A DNA stretch of 64,000 nucleotides. Source: Viridibacillus soli (GTDB lineage Bacteria; Bacillota; Bacilli; Bacillales_A; Planococcaceae). Below the pieces are notes generated by a model, which made no database searches, was not told where the DNA came from, and saw nothing but the letters and a program-made list of their open reading frames with translations. The stretch lies in NCBI RefSeq assembly GCF_016612995.1, contig NZ_JAEOAH010000001.1:248001-312000 (forward strand), in the 5' to 3' direction. This document shows positions 52,393 through 61,556 of the stretch, one piece after another. Numbering within the stretch: the stretch's first letter is position 1; every line of letters starts with the position of its first letter. The position numbers and the translations under genes were made by a program.

Positions 52393-53583
52393 TTATGCTT
52401 GTACTTTTACTTGTAATTGCATTGCTGGGCCGAAAAATTCAAAATGTACTTGTGATTCTTTGAAGCCTAATGCATATAAATCATTGATGACAGCTTCCAT
52501 AAATCCAACTGGTCCACATACATAAACCTTGCTCTCTAAAGCTATATTTTGTTTTATGAATCCACGATTGATAATGCCCTCTGGTTCATTAGAGTTCAAT
52601 TTAATATAAGCTGCATTTGGCATTTTCTCTAATCTTTCTTGGATCTCTGTATCAAATGCATGTAGGTTTTCAGAACGCGCGCAGTGGATAAATGCGGTTT
52701 TTCGCTCAGCATCTGTAGTTGCGATTGTCTCAAACATGCTCATTAATGGTGTAATACCCACGCCACCACTTATGAATGCTACTGGTGCTTTTGAAGTTGT
52801 ATCTAAATGGAATTCGCCAGCCGGAGCACTTACTTTTAATGTGTCCCCTTCTTGCAACTGTTCATGTAAGTAAACAGATACAATACCACTCGGGTTTCCT
52901 TCATCTTCGCGTTTTACTGAAATACGATATGCATCTTCACCAGCAGCTTGAGATAAGCTATATTGACGATTATGCAAGTATTTTTCACCTGGAATTGTTA
53001 CTTGGACTGTAATATATTGACCTGGTTTGTATGCAGGCAATTTTTTATCATCCGCTGCTTTTAAATAAAATGAAACGATCTTGTCGTTTTCCTGTACTTT
53101 CTTAGTAACAATAAATTCTTTAAAATAGCGCCAGCCACCTTCTTGTGTTTCAGCTTCTTTATATAATGCTTCCTCTGTCTGGATAAATACATCTGCAATA
53201 ACGCCGTATGCTTCTCCCCAAGCTTGGATAATTTCATCTGTAGCCGCATCGCCAAGTACTTCTTTAATAGCTTTTAGTAAAAATTCACCAACAATCGGAT
53301 AATGCTCTGCTTTAATACCTAAACTGCGGTGTTTTTGAGCGATTTGTTGAACTACTGGAATAATGGCCGATAAGTTTTCAATATGAACCGCTGCCGCATA
53401 TACAGTGTTTGCTAAAGCCGCTTGTTGACGCCCTTTAGATTGGTTTGCATGATTAAAGATATTTAATAATTCAGGATGTGCTTCGAATAGATTATGATAA
53501 AACACCTTTGTAATGGCATTGCCATGTACTTCTAATACTGGTGCTGTTGATTTTACAATTTTGATTGTTGATGCAGATAACAT
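52393..53583 (-). CDS. hmp: Flavohemoglobin, nitric oxide dioxygenase
   Basis: A 396-residue Hmp, which oxidises nitric oxide to nitrate using NAD(P)H and oxygen. The globin domain (about 1-140) has the proximal His in QKHRSLGIKAEHYPIVGE and the Tyr/Gln pocket region VFYHNLFEAHPELL. The FAD domain has HNRQYSLSQAAG; the NAD domain has AFISGGVGITPLMSM and YVCGPVGFM, with a C-terminal HFEFFGP. The ATG at 53583 follows AAAAAGGAGTG; the long frame to 53760 overlaps nsrR. It is divergent from nsrR, with a dyad in the shared promoter region. Confidence 0.95.
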   Translation of the reverse strand: MLSASTIKIVKSTAPVLEVHGNAITKVFYHNLFEAHPELLNIFNHANQSKGRQQAALANTVYAAAVHIENLSAIIPVVQQIAQKHRSLGIKAEHYPIVGEFLLKAIKEVLGDAATDEIIQAWGEAYGVIADVFIQTEEALYKEAETQEGGWRYFKEFIVTKKVQENDKIVSFYLKAADDKKLPAYKPGQYITVQVTIPGEKYLHNRQYSLSQAAGEDAYRISVKREDEGNPSGIVSVYLHEQLQEGDTLKVSAPAGEFHLDTTSKAPVAFISGGVGITPLMSMFETIATTDAERKTAFIHCARSENLHAFDTEIQERLEKMPNAAYIKLNSNEPEGIINRGFIKQNIALESKVYVCGPVGFMEAVINDLYALGFKESQVHFEFFGPAMQLQVKVQA

Positions 53584-53666
53584 ATTAATCACTCCTTTTT
53601 CTTTATATCTATAACTTACGCTTATTCTTCGATTAAAGCAATATATAAAATACATCTTTAACACAA

Positions 53667-53689
53667 AAGACACATTTAAAATACATCTT
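53667..53689. promoter_or_regulatory. Likely NsrR operator between hmp and nsrR
   Basis: AAGACACATTT and AAATACATCTT form a dyad around one base (8 of 11 positions symmetric). Related half-sites lie nearby (ATACATCTTT near 53650 and AGACACATTT near 53700). The sequence resembles the ATGTATTT/AAATACAT-type NsrR/ResD operators of Bacillus. Confidence 0.65.
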
Positions 53690-53760
53690 TTATATTTTAG
53701 ACACATTTCTACGTTTTTCACCCTCATGGTATAATAAAGAAAGAAATGGTGGTGAATCAA

Positions 53761-54204
53761 ATGCGTTTAACTTTGTATACTGATTATTCTCTACGCGTCC
53801 TACTGTATGTTGGCGCGAGGAACATTGAAGATCTGTCGACAATTAAAGAAATTTCTGAGGCTTATGGTATTTCTAAAAACCATTTGATGAAAGTAACGCA
53901 TGAACTTGGAAAACTCGGGTATATTGAAACAGTTCGTGGCAGAGGTGGCGGTATTCGTTTAGCTATGAAGCCAGAGGATATTGTGATTGGAAAACTCGTC
54001 CGCCAAACAGAAGAGGACTTCTATCTTGTTGACTGCTTTAATCCGGAATCTGTTGGCTGTATTATTTCCCCTGTTTGTAGTTTAAAGGGTGCCCTAAATC
54101 GTGCATTACATGCATATATAGCAGTTCTTGATGAATATACATTAAATGATTTTCTACATTCCAAAGAGGAACTAGCTGCATTATTATTTCCTGAGCAAAA
54201 ATAA
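53761..54204 (+). CDS. nsrR: Nitric-oxide-sensing Rrf2-family repressor NsrR
   Basis: A 147-residue Rrf2 regulator. Winged helix with LTLYTDYSLRVLLYVGAR, ISKNHLMKVTHELGKLGYIETVRGRGGGIRLA; the iron-sulfur cysteines are C92, C100 and C106 (DCFNPESVGCIISPVC), the same spacing as in Bacillus subtilis NsrR, which holds a [4Fe-4S] cluster that nitric oxide destroys. The ATG at 53761 follows GGTGGTG; the frame to 53746 begins inside the SD. It is divergent from hmp, its usual target. Confidence 0.94.
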   Translation: MRLTLYTDYSLRVLLYVGARNIEDLSTIKEISEAYGISKNHLMKVTHELGKLGYIETVRGRGGGIRLAMKPEDIVIGKLVRQTEEDFYLVDCFNPESVGCIISPVCSLKGALNRALHAYIAVLDEYTLNDFLHSKEELAALLFPEQK

Positions 54205-54254
54205 AAAGAGATAATCTTCATAATCGACAAGCGATTAGAGATTATCTCTTTTTT
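54203..54254 (+). terminator. Terminator of nsrR
   Basis: AAAAGAGATAATCT and AGATTATCTCTTTT form a long stem followed by TTTT. Confidence 0.85.
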
Positions 54255-54257
54255 GCA

Positions 54258-54294
54258 TAAAAAAACTCATGAATCAAGTGATCCATGAGTTTTG
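54258..54294 (-). terminator. Terminator of infC-rpmI-rplT
   Basis: AAAACTCATG and CATGAGTTTT around an 11-base loop, with Ts on the minus strand. Confidence 0.85.
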
Positions 54295-54316
54295 AGATCA
54301 TGCTACGAGGCATGAA

Positions 54317-54676
54317 TTATTTTGCGATTGCTTGTTTAGCAGCATCTGCTAATTGAGCGAATGCTTGTGCATCAGTTACTGCAAGATCAGCTAACATTTT
54401 ACGGTTAACTTCGATTTCAGCAAGTTTTAAACCGTGCATTAAACGGCTGTATGAAAGACCATTAATACGCGCTGCTGCGTTGATACGAGTGATCCATAAT
54501 TTACGGAAATCACGTTTCTTTTGACGACGGTCACGATATGCATATTGACCTGACTTCATTACTGCTTGGTTAGCTACTTTATATAGAGTATGTTTAGAAC
54601 CATAATAACCTTTAGCTAATTTTAAAACCTTTTTACGACGCTTGCGCGTTACTGTACCGCCTTTTACGCGTGGCAT
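54317..54676 (-). CDS. rplT: 50S ribosomal protein L20
   Basis: A 119-residue L20, which binds 23S rRNA early in 50S assembly and represses its own operon. [33 protein letters not shown] and the internal [22 protein letters not shown] are canonical, and the length is normal. Third gene of infC-rpmI-rplT. In Bacillus, L20 acts on the leader upstream of infC; a matching leader is visible at 55500-55735. Confidence 0.97.
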   Translation of the reverse strand: MPRVKGGTVTRKRRKKVLKLAKGYYGSKHTLYKVANQAVMKSGQYAYRDRRQKKRDFRKLWITRINAAARINGLSYSRLMHGLKLAEIEVNRKMLADLAVTDAQAFAQLADAAKQAIAK

Positions 54677-54729
54677 AGTGATTACCTCCTGCTATTCATA
54701 TAATATGAATTTTATGTTTTAGAATCTAA

Positions 54730-54930
54730 TTATTTCATGTATGAAAGTAAAGATTTGATGCGTTTGTAGTCTCCTGAAGATACTACTTTACCTTTGCGTA
54801 GGTGACGTTTTGCTTTAGTAGATTTATTTGCGAATAAGTGGCTACCAAATGCACGGTCATGTACTAATTTACCAGTACCCGTTTTTTTGAAACGTTTCGC
54901 TGCGCCACGGTGAGTTTTCATTTTTGGCAT
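54730..54930 (-). CDS. rpmI: 50S ribosomal protein L35
   Basis: A 66-residue L35: [40 protein letters not shown] and a short C-terminal [11 protein letters not shown]. Full length, highly basic and located between infC and rplT, as in nearly all Firmicutes. The GAGGAATTC site precedes the ATG. Confidence 0.96.
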   Translation of the reverse strand: MPKMKTHRGAAKRFKKTGTGKLVHDRAFGSHLFANKSTKAKRHLRKGKVVSSGDYKRIKSLLSYMK

Positions 54931-54967
54931 GTCGAATTCCTCCTAAACTGTTCGTGTAACTATAAAA

Positions 54968-55486
54968 TTACTCTTTTTCGTTCTTTGGTTGTAAAACTAA
55001 GAACATGCTACGGCCTTCCATCTTCGGTTTAGATTCAATCGTAGATACTTCAGCACAAGCTTGAGCAAAGCGATCTAATACGCGTTGGCCAATTTCTTTG
55101 TGCGTAATTGCACGACCTTTAAAGCGAATAGAAGCTTTAACTTTGTCTCCTTTTTCAAGGAATTTAATCCCGTTACGTAATTTCGTTTGGAAATCGTGTT
55201 CATCGATAGACGGGCTCAAACGAACCTCTTTCATCACGATAACTTTTTGATTTTTACGTACTTCGCGATCTTTCTTTTGTTGCTCGAATTTAAATTTACC
55301 ATGGTCCATAATACGAGCGACGGGCGGTTTGGCCTGAGGAGCCACAAGGACAAGATCCAGATTGGCGCGTTCGGCAATCTCCAAAGCTTCGTTACGTGTC
55401 TTAACTCCTAGCTGATCACCGTTATGATCGATAACACGAAGTTCACGTGCGCGAATACCTTCGTTTACATACATGTCTTTGCTAAT
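54968..55486 (-). CDS. infC: Translation initiation factor IF-3 (ATT start)
   Basis: A 172-residue IF-3, which keeps 30S and 50S apart and checks the start codon. The N-domain ([20 protein letters not shown]) and C-domain ([38 protein letters not shown]) are complete. The first ATG (55474) is not the natural start: four codons upstream an ATT at 55486 (ATTAGCAAAGAC, giving MSKD) has GGAGGTGG at six bases. Non-standard AUU starts are the known autoregulatory feature of infC. First gene of infC-rpmI-rplT, with a promoter at 55739-55767 and an L20-type leader. Confidence 0.95.
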   Translation of the reverse strand: MSKDMYVNEGIRARELRVIDHNGDQLGVKTRNEALEIAERANLDLVLVAPQAKPPVARIMDHGKFKFEQQKKDREVRKNQKVIVMKEVRLSPSIDEHDFQTKLRNGIKFLEKGDKVKASIRFKGRAITHKEIGQRVLDRFAQACAEVSTIESKPKMEGRSMFLVLQPKNEKE

Positions 55487-55499
55487 AACAATCCACCTC

Positions 55500-55735
55500 C
55501 AAATAGTGTCGCGAATACATGGTTTGGGCTAGTTGCCCGAAGATCGGTACGAATATTTCGATGTCCACAAAAAAAACGAGCGGACATAGTCGAAATGTCC
55601 GCCCGCCGATATATGTACACGCCTAATTGCGTGATCCGTTCTATCATGTAACCTGTAAACATCAAATGCTGAGTCCAACAGGTGAGAAGCGGGCAGCCTC
55701 TACTTCAACCACAAACTTTGTATTCATTAACCTTT
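55500..55735 (-). promoter_or_regulatory. L20-type leader with attenuator upstream of infC
   Basis: A leader of about 230 bases includes CCCGCTTCTCACCTG, a motif of Firmicute L20 leaders, and a strong terminator hairpin (CGAGCGGACAT and ATGTCCGCCCG, 55577-55605, with eight Ts on the minus strand) 90 bases before the ATT. L20 binding is expected to promote the terminator and repress the operon. Confidence 0.8.
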
Positions 55736-55738
55736 ATT

Positions 55739-55767
55739 AATTTATCATGCAGAGAGATATTTGTCAA
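55739..55767 (-). promoter_or_regulatory. Sigma-A promoter of infC-rpmI-rplT
   Basis: TTGACA (55762-55767) and TAAATT (55739-55744) with a 17-base spacer on the minus strand, between the thrS terminator and the leader. Confidence 0.7.
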
Positions 55768-55774
55768 CAGTTAA

Positions 55775-55815
55775 ATAAAAACGAAGCCACCCTATTATGG
55801 GTGGCTTCTTCTATC
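55775..55815 (-). terminator. Terminator of thrS
   Basis: GAAGCCACCC and GGGTGGCTTC around six bases, with a T-run on the minus strand. Confidence 0.9.
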
Positions 55816-55819
55816 TATA

Positions 55820-57754
55820 TTAATCGAAAGAAACGTCAGCTTTTAAATTCGCTAAGAAATCTTCAATCGCAATGCTTTCAGAATCCTGAGAACCGTAGCG
55901 ACGTACATTTACGCTACCTGCTTCTAATTCTTTATCACCTAGTACAAGCATGTAAGGAATTTTCTTCATTTGTGCTTCACGGATTTTATAGCCAAGTTTT
56001 TCTTCACGATCGTCCATTTCAACACGGAAACCTGCTGCTTGAAGTTTTTCTTCTACTTGTTTTGCATAGTCGAAGTGAACTTCATTTGATACAGGGATGA
56101 TTTCCACTTGTACTGGCGCTAACCAAGTTGGGAATGCACCTTTGTATTCTTCGATTAAGAAGGCTACAAAACGTTCCATTGTTGATACAACACCACGGTG
56201 AATAACAACTGGACGATGTGGCTTACCATCTTCACCAACATAAGATAGGTCAAAGCGTTCTGGTAATAAGAAGTCGAGTTGAACTGTAGATAATGTTTCT
56301 TCTTTACCGATTGCAGTTTTTACTTGTACATCAAGTTTTGGTCCATAGAATGCCGCTTCGCCTTCAGCTTCGAAGTAATCTAAACCTAGCTCATCCATAG
56401 CTTCTTTTAACATGTTTTGTGCTTTTTCCCACATTGCATCGTCATCGAAGTATTTTTCAGTATCTGCTGGATCACGGTAAGATAGACGGAACGAGTAATC
56501 ATTTAGGTCGAAATCTTTGTAGACGCCAAGCACTAATTCTACTACGCGTTTAAATTCTTCTTTAATTTGGTCTGGACGAACAAAAATATGAGCATCATTT
56601 AAAGTCATACCACGTACACGTTGAAGTCCTGATACAGCACCTGACATTTCGTAACGGTGCATTGTACCAAGTTCAGCGATACGTAATGGCAGGTTACGGT
56701 ATGAGTGCATTGACGATTTGTAAACCATCATATGGTGTGGACAGTTCATTGGACGTAATACAAATGTTTCGTTATCCACTTCCATTGGAGGGAACATGTC
56801 ATCTTGATAGTGTGCCCAGTGTCCTGAAGTTTCATATAGCTCTTTAGAACCTAACACTGGAGTATAAACATGTTTGTAGCCAAGAGATAATTCTTTATCT
56901 ACGATATAACGTTCAATTGTACGACGGATTGTTGCACCGTTTGGTAACCATAATGGCAGACCTTGACCTACTTTTTGAGATGTAGTGAATAGTTCAAGTT
57001 CTTTACCAATTTTACGGTGATCACGTTCTTTTGCTTCTTCTAACATTTGAAGATGTGCTTTTAAATCGTCTTTTGTGAAGAATGCTGTTCCATAAATCCG
57101 TTGTAGCATTTTGTTATCTGAGTTACCTCTCCAGTATGCACCAGCGATTGATAATAATTTAAATTCTTTAATTTTCCCTGTAGATGGAACGTGTACACCG
57201 CGACAAAGGTCGAAGAAATCGCCTTGTTCGTAGATTGACACTTGTTCATCTGCTGGAATAGCTTCGATTAGTTCTAATTTATATTCGTCATCAATTGCTG
57301 TGAAACGTTTGATTGCTTCATCACGTGATACATCTTGACGAGTGATGACAATGTTTTCAGCAATGATTTTTTTCATTTCTTTTTCGATTTTCAGAAGGTC
57401 TTCAGCTGTGATCGGCTCTGCTGAGTCAATATCGTAGTAAAAACCACCTTCGATTACTGGACCAACACCAAGTTTTACACCAGGGAACATACGTTTAACC
57501 GCTTGCGCTAGAAGGTGAGCTGTTGAATGACGCATTACTTCTAATGCTTCTGCATCTGTAGGTGTTACGATTGCAATGTCACCATCTTCTTCAAGTGGTG
57601 CTGTTAAGTCTACTAATTGCCCGTTGAATTTACCAACGATTGCTTTTTTACGAAGTCCCGGACTAATTGATTGTGCGATGTCTTCAGTTGTTGTTCCTTT
57701 AGCGAATTCCTTTACTGCGCCGTCGGGAAATTTTAATTTAATCATGTCTGCCAT
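55820..57754 (-). CDS. thrS: Threonyl-tRNA synthetase
   Basis: A 644-residue ThrRS. It has the N-terminal TGS domain ([21 protein letters not shown]), the second additional domain with the editing HxxxH ([17 protein letters not shown]) and YYDID, and the class II core with motif 2 [26 protein letters not shown]. The zinc-binding Cys/His are in [15 protein letters not shown]. The C-terminal anticodon-binding domain ends in [13 protein letters not shown]. It starts at the ATG at 57754 with GAAGGAG upstream. A T-box leader lies 380 bases upstream, separated by a GC-rich repeat region; the terminator is at 55775-55815. Confidence 0.97.
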   Translation of the reverse strand: MADMIKLKFPDGAVKEFAKGTTTEDIAQSISPGLRKKAIVGKFNGQLVDLTAPLEEDGDIAIVTPTDAEALEVMRHSTAHLLAQAVKRMFPGVKLGVGPVIEGGFYYDIDSAEPITAEDLLKIEKEMKKIIAENIVITRQDVSRDEAIKRFTAIDDEYKLELIEAIPADEQVSIYEQGDFFDLCRGVHVPSTGKIKEFKLLSIAGAYWRGNSDNKMLQRIYGTAFFTKDDLKAHLQMLEEAKERDHRKIGKELELFTTSQKVGQGLPLWLPNGATIRRTIERYIVDKELSLGYKHVYTPVLGSKELYETSGHWAHYQDDMFPPMEVDNETFVLRPMNCPHHMMVYKSSMHSYRNLPLRIAELGTMHRYEMSGAVSGLQRVRGMTLNDAHIFVRPDQIKEEFKRVVELVLGVYKDFDLNDYSFRLSYRDPADTEKYFDDDAMWEKAQNMLKEAMDELGLDYFEAEGEAAFYGPKLDVQVKTAIGKEETLSTVQLDFLLPERFDLSYVGEDGKPHRPVVIHRGVVSTMERFVAFLIEEYKGAFPTWLAPVQVEIIPVSNEVHFDYAKQVEEKLQAAGFRVEMDDREEKLGYKIREAQMKKIPYMLVLGDKELEAGSVNVRRYGSQDSESIAIEDFLANLKADVSFD

Positions 57755-57805
57755 TTTGCATTCTCCTTCAAATATTATTTATTTTGTCGATTCGAGAGTT
57801 TTGGG

Positions 57806-57868
57806 GGCCCGCAGGATGTGGGTCACGTAACCGTTGCAGCAGGACGCCGCGAACCTAGGTTACCTTTA
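57806..57868. repeat. Structured GC-rich repeat, copy 1
   Basis: Starts GGCCCGCAGGATGTGGGTCACG and aligns, with many substitutions, to copy 2 at 58018-58080. On the minus strand GGTAACC pairs with GGTTACG, and an inner GCGGCG-TCC-TGCTGC stem-loop is present. Confidence 0.75.
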
Positions 57869-57869
57869 C

Positions 57870-58017
57870 AATGGATAAATTCGCCTAACAAGATACACTG
57901 CTATGCTCGAATTTCAAGGTTCTATGCTCGTTTAGAATGTGTTCCAGCTTCAGGCGCTAACGGCTCGAGGTCGTTTCCGTCTTCTCGGACAAAAGCCAAA
58001 GTGACGCTTTTGTTTCG
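57870..58017. other. GC-rich spacer between the two repeat copies
   Basis: Untranslated, with inverted repeats such as CAAAAGC/GCTTTTG (57990-58015). It resembles the palindromic intergenic repeats common in Lysinibacillus-type genomes. No gene. Confidence 0.5.
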
Positions 58018-58080
58018 GGCCCGCACGATGCGGGTCACGCAGTCGTTGCTACAGGATGTGGCGTTCTTAGACTGTGTTCC
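58018..58080. repeat. Structured GC-rich repeat, copy 2
   Basis: Starts GGCCCGCACGATGCGGGTCACG. On the minus strand CACAGTC pairs with GACTGCGTG, an inner GCCACA-TCC-TGTAGC stem-loop is present and CCCGCA-TCG-TGCGGG forms a second hairpin. Compared with copy 1 several stem positions have changed on both sides. Confidence 0.75.
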
Positions 58081-58135
58081 TTATACAATGCTTGTCGGGG
58101 CTAAAGGACCGCTTCAGCATTAAATCAGCATTTAG

Positions 58136-58405
58136 ACATAAAAAAGCCCCATCCCAAAAGGGACGAGGCTGTATTCTCGTGGTTCCACCCTTCTTCCTTC
58201 TAAGCCAACACAAAAAATAATGTAGGTATAGATGAAGCTCTCGATCGGCTAACGGGCCGCTACCGTCGACAATTACTAAGAAGTTCACTGTCGCTGCTCC
58301 AAGGGGGTAAATAATTTGCCGTACTAAGAAGCTTCCAGCCATGGCTTCTCTCTCTACAAGTCGTACAAAAAATTGTTGTCCTTATCCAAGCATTTTTAAT
58401 TATAT
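58136..58405 (-). promoter_or_regulatory. T-box riboswitch of thrS
   Basis: AGGGTGGAACCACGAG (around 58176-58192) is the T-box sequence. The terminator AGCCTCGTCCC-TTTT-GGGATGGGGCT with a T-run (58138-58170) follows it. Stem I can close through GACAACAATT and AATTGTC. Thr codons (ACT, ACA) occur in the specifier region near 58280-58295, but I cannot say which is read. Confidence 0.88.
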
Positions 58406-58415
58406 TATGACTGAA

Positions 58416-58444
58416 AGTATACCCCCGATTAAGTTGAAAATCAA
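58416..58444 (-). promoter_or_regulatory. Sigma-A promoter of thrS
   Basis: TTGATT (58439-58444) and TATACT (58416-58421) with exactly 17 bases between them on the minus strand, just after the dnaI stop codon. Confidence 0.75.
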
Positions 58445-58474
58445 GTAGGAAATGAAAGTATCTAATTTGCGAGA

Positions 58475-59419
58475 CTATTTCGATTCTCTGCGATTTTGGC
58501 CACTCATCCGAATAGGCATAGTCAATGCTTTAACTCGTTCCATAATTCGAGAAGCTTTTAGCATATCTCGATCACCTTTTTGGTTATACGCTAAATGGTC
58601 CTCTAATTCTTCATAACCAAGATTTGAGGTAATAAATGTTGGTAGCTGTTCCGCCATACGATAATGCATGATTGTCCCTAAAATTTCATCACGTGTCCAG
58701 CTTGATAATGTTTCTGCTCCTAGATCATCTAACATTAAAACAGGTGCCTTTTTTACAAAATCAATTTTCTCTTGTAACGATTGATCTTGAATTGAGCTTT
58801 TCATTTCACGTAAAAATTCAGGTACAAATACTACGACTGATTTGATTTGTAATGTCGCCAATTCATTGGCAATAGCGCCTAAAACAAAGGATTTACCGAC
58901 ACCAAATTCACCATATAAATAAAAGCCTTTATGCGGAAGTTCGCCCGTTTCTTTAAATTCACGAACAAAATCGGCTGCTTTATTTGCAATATTCACACGT
59001 GAATGGTCATCAATCATTAAATCTTTGATCGTCGCCTTTAATACTTCCTTCGGCATATGCATACTCTCAATCATTGAAGCAGCTTTACGGCGCTCGTCTT
59101 CCATACGTTTTTGCTGGCAAGGCGTATATTCGACATCTATTGAATCTCGAATAATAGACAATTTCGGAACAAAGCCTTTTAATGCATTTTGGCATTTTAC
59201 AACAGATTGGCAAGCATCACAATCATGTTGCTGACCAGTATATTCATAAAGTTTAACGAGACCTCGGTCTACCATATCTTTGTTTACTTCTTGATCATTG
59301 TCAGCTAGAAATTGCTGGACACCTTTGTTTTCAAGAATTTCTCGCTTCATTTGATCGTAGCGTTCTTGAAAAGTTTGTGAATCCATCACTTTTCTTAACT
59401 GATTATTAATCGGTTCCAT
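58475..59419 (-). CDS. dnaI: Primosomal protein DnaI (helicase loader ATPase)
   Basis: A 314-residue DnaI, the AAA+ loader that places the replicative helicase with DnaB. The N-terminal helicase-binding part carries zinc-type cysteines (HDCDACQSVVKCQNAL and TPCQQKR). The AAA+ domain has Walker A GEFGVGKSF, Walker B PVLMLDDLGAE, sensor TFITSNLGYEEL and the RIMERVKALTMPIRM arginine region. It overlaps dnaB by 14 bases and follows it as in Bacillus subtilis. The ATG at 59419 has CAGGTGG upstream. Confidence 0.95.
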   Translation of the reverse strand: MEPINNQLRKVMDSQTFQERYDQMKREILENKGVQQFLADNDQEVNKDMVDRGLVKLYEYTGQQHDCDACQSVVKCQNALKGFVPKLSIIRDSIDVEYTPCQQKRMEDERRKAASMIESMHMPKEVLKATIKDLMIDDHSRVNIANKAADFVREFKETGELPHKGFYLYGEFGVGKSFVLGAIANELATLQIKSVVVFVPEFLREMKSSIQDQSLQEKIDFVKKAPVLMLDDLGAETLSSWTRDEILGTIMHYRMAEQLPTFITSNLGYEELEDHLAYNQKGDRDMLKASRIMERVKALTMPIRMSGQNRRESK

Positions 59420-60833
59420 GTGAATCCACCTGCCCTTCTTCTATCCCTAGTTTTTGGAGAATTTTACGTCTTTCCTCTTCGAAATCAGTATCACTCTTAG
59501 AGACTTCTTTTGATACTTCTTTTTTAGGCATTTCTGTCTGCTGTTTCTTTTCTTTATTTTTGTTAAACCAGTCTGGCACTTTTTCTTCCCTACCACCACT
59601 GTAGCGTTTTTTCGCTGCAGGTTTTTGCTCTGCTGTTTTCCATTCCATATATTGCTTATGCTCTTTACGTGCTAAATCTATCGCTTCTTTCGTTGTTTTC
59701 ACACCTTTTCGAATCCAGTGCGAAGCAATCTTTTCGACATAACTTTTGGATAGCTTCATATCTGTACGTAAAAGAACATACTGAAGTAGAGCATTCACAA
59801 CGCCAATCGGCATTTGATATTGCATGACAAGATTTTGAGCCAGCTGAATATCCGCAGGGATTGGTTCCCTCCCATTAGCAATATCACGTAAGACATCGAT
59901 AGGAGCTGTCGTATCGAGATAATGAATCAATTGCTCTTCTTTCGTCTGTACCGCTTTTTCCTTCGTTTGCTTTTCCTCTGAAACATGCACAGCCGATTGG
60001 AATGCTTGCTGCATCGCAGGCGGCTCTGTAGAAACAGTTAATTTATAATAATCAGCAGCTGATTTTTTTAATCTTGACTCTGATAATGTCATATGATCAT
60101 CTAAAGAGAGCATGACAACCTTTTGCATATCAAGTGGTGTTAAATGATATAAGAAAGCGAGCTTCGCAATCGTCGCGTTGGCTTCAGCAGTAAGCGCAGA
60201 AGATGGGACAAGTTGCTCTGATAAACCCGCTCTAAGTAAAGAAAAATCAAATTCCTCATAGTTAAATGGCAGTTCCTTTGGTTTCTCTTTTTCTTCACCT
60301 AATTGCTCATTTGCAAAGGATGGTAAATGATGCTGCACAGGGCGATAAACATCTGTAAATGTTCGTGACACTTCCTGATAGTCATCATTTGATGGCCCCT
60401 TTTGAATGAAGCGTTGGCGTAACTGCCTATAGGATTGCTCACCAATTTTACTAAATAAAAACATCGATAATAAAGGATCATTGAAAAAAGCTGTTGCTTC
60501 TAAAGGTGGCATGACGTCGTACATAAACGAACGCACCTCATCAGAATCCTTCCGCCAAGTACGCATTAAACCAATCGCTTCTAATGCAATGCGCGATTCA
60601 AAAATTTTAGCAATTGGCATATCAAGTGAATTCATCAAATGATAGTGTGACATTTCAGCTTCAATCGTACTTTCCCCTTCAGCCCATAACATGAAGTACA
60701 AGCTAATGGGCTCTGCTCCTATTAAAGGTTGGTATAGTAAAGTAATGAGCTGGCGATCATAGCTCGATACAGGAAATGGCATTCGAATGGATAGTCGATC
60801 AACGGGCTGTAATTCTTTATATAGATGCACCAC
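59406..60833 (-). CDS. dnaB: Replication initiation and membrane attachment protein DnaB
   Basis: A roughly 475-residue Firmicute DnaB, which acts with DnaD and DnaI in loading the helicase at oriC and at stalled forks (not the E. coli DnaB helicase). The N-terminal winged-helix part includes SSYDRQLITLLYQPLIGAEPISLYFMLW; the C-terminal DnaB_2/DnaD-like domain includes LAQNLVMQYQMPIGVVNALLQYVLLRTDMKLSKSYVEKIASHW, and the tail is charged. The start is uncertain: ATG ATG AGC GTG GTG follows GGAGG directly, and the GTG at 60833 is spaced best, while the ATGs at 60842 and 60839 lie too close. Followed by dnaI. Confidence 0.93.
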   Translation of the reverse strand: MVHLYKELQPVDRLSIRMPFPVSSYDRQLITLLYQPLIGAEPISLYFMLWAEGESTIEAEMSHYHLMNSLDMPIAKIFESRIALEAIGLMRTWRKDSDEVRSFMYDVMPPLEATAFFNDPLLSMFLFSKIGEQSYRQLRQRFIQKGPSNDDYQEVSRTFTDVYRPVQHHLPSFANEQLGEEKEKPKELPFNYEEFDFSLLRAGLSEQLVPSSALTAEANATIAKLAFLYHLTPLDMQKVVMLSLDDHMTLSESRLKKSAADYYKLTVSTEPPAMQQAFQSAVHVSEEKQTKEKAVQTKEEQLIHYLDTTAPIDVLRDIANGREPIPADIQLAQNLVMQYQMPIGVVNALLQYVLLRTDMKLSKSYVEKIASHWIRKGVKTTKEAIDLARKEHKQYMEWKTAEQKPAAKKRYSGGREEKVPDWFNKNKEKKQQTEMPKKEVSKEVSKSDTDFEEERRKILQKLGIEEGQVDSHGTD

Positions 60834-60856
60834 GCTCATCATCCTCCATATCGCAT

Positions 60857-61324
60857 TTATTTTTCATCAGATTGTCTTTCTATTAATTCCTTTAACTCCT
60901 CAATAAAAACATTGATGTCTTTGAATTGACGGTATACAGAGGCGAATCTTACATACGATACTTCGTCAATTTTCGCCAATCGGTCCATAATCATTTCACC
61001 AACATCTTCTGTTTTCACTTCTGAATTTCCGATTCTACGTAAATCTTGTTCAATTGCAAATACTAGTTCCTCTAACTGATTTAGTGCTACTGGGCGTTTT
61101 TCACACGCTCGAATAAGACCTCGCAAAACCTTCTCACGGCTAAATTCTTCACGTGAGCCACCTTTTTTCACGACGATCAACGGCATTTCTTCTACTTTTT
61201 CAAATGTAGTAAAACGATATGCACATGACTCACACTCTCGGCGCCTACGGATTGCCTTATTGTCATCCACCGGTCTTGAGTCAATAACTTTGGTTCCATT
61301 AAATTGACATGCTGGACATCTCAT
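60857..61324 (-). CDS. nrdR: Transcriptional repressor NrdR
   Basis: A 155-residue NrdR, the zinc-ribbon/ATP-cone repressor of ribonucleotide reductase genes. The zinc ribbon is [42 protein letters not shown] (four cysteines); the ATP-cone runs from [23 protein letters not shown] to [15 protein letters not shown]. The ATG at 61324 has AGGAGAG upstream; the frame to 61351 has none. Directly upstream of dnaB as in Bacillus subtilis. Lengths and residues are normal. Confidence 0.96.
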   Translation of the reverse strand: MRCPACQFNGTKVIDSRPVDDNKAIRRRRECESCAYRFTTFEKVEEMPLIVVKKGGSREEFSREKVLRGLIRACEKRPVALNQLEELVFAIEQDLRRIGNSEVKTEDVGEMIMDRLAKIDEVSYVRFASVYRQFKDINVFIEELKELIERQSDEK

Positions 61325-61389
61325 ATTTTTTCTCTCCTGATTGCAAAACATATTAGTTTATCTATTATATCAAATAATGCCTTAAAAAA

Positions 61390-61421
61390 TCGAAAAAATG
61401 CAGTGGAATTTCTCCACTGCG
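61390..61421 (-). terminator. Hairpin upstream of nrdR
   Basis: CGCAGTGGA and TCCACTGC around a short loop with TTTTTT on the minus strand. It lies only about 65 bases before the nrdR start, after the gapB terminator. Confidence 0.7.
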
Positions 61422-61515
61422 TGATAAATTTACTGTATTCGGTCAATTTAAGGGTTCTAACAACATAAAAAATAGATATATTTTCATCATATATCGCTAT
61501 TATTTGTTGATAAAG

Positions 61516-61556
61516 TATAAAAAACCCTTTCCAGCATCGCAACTAGAAAGGGTGAT
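61516..61556 (-). terminator. Terminator of gapB
   Basis: ACCCTTTC and GAAAGGGT around a 14-base loop, then a T-run on the minus strand. Confidence 0.8.

Noticed and set aside
55465-55665. 66-codon frame in the infC leader
   Set aside because: It lies across the L20-type attenuator hairpin; no ribosome-binding site.
61321-61542. 73-codon frame overlapping the nrdR start
   Set aside because: No ribosome-binding site, it crosses a terminator hairpin and its sequence is not protein-like.
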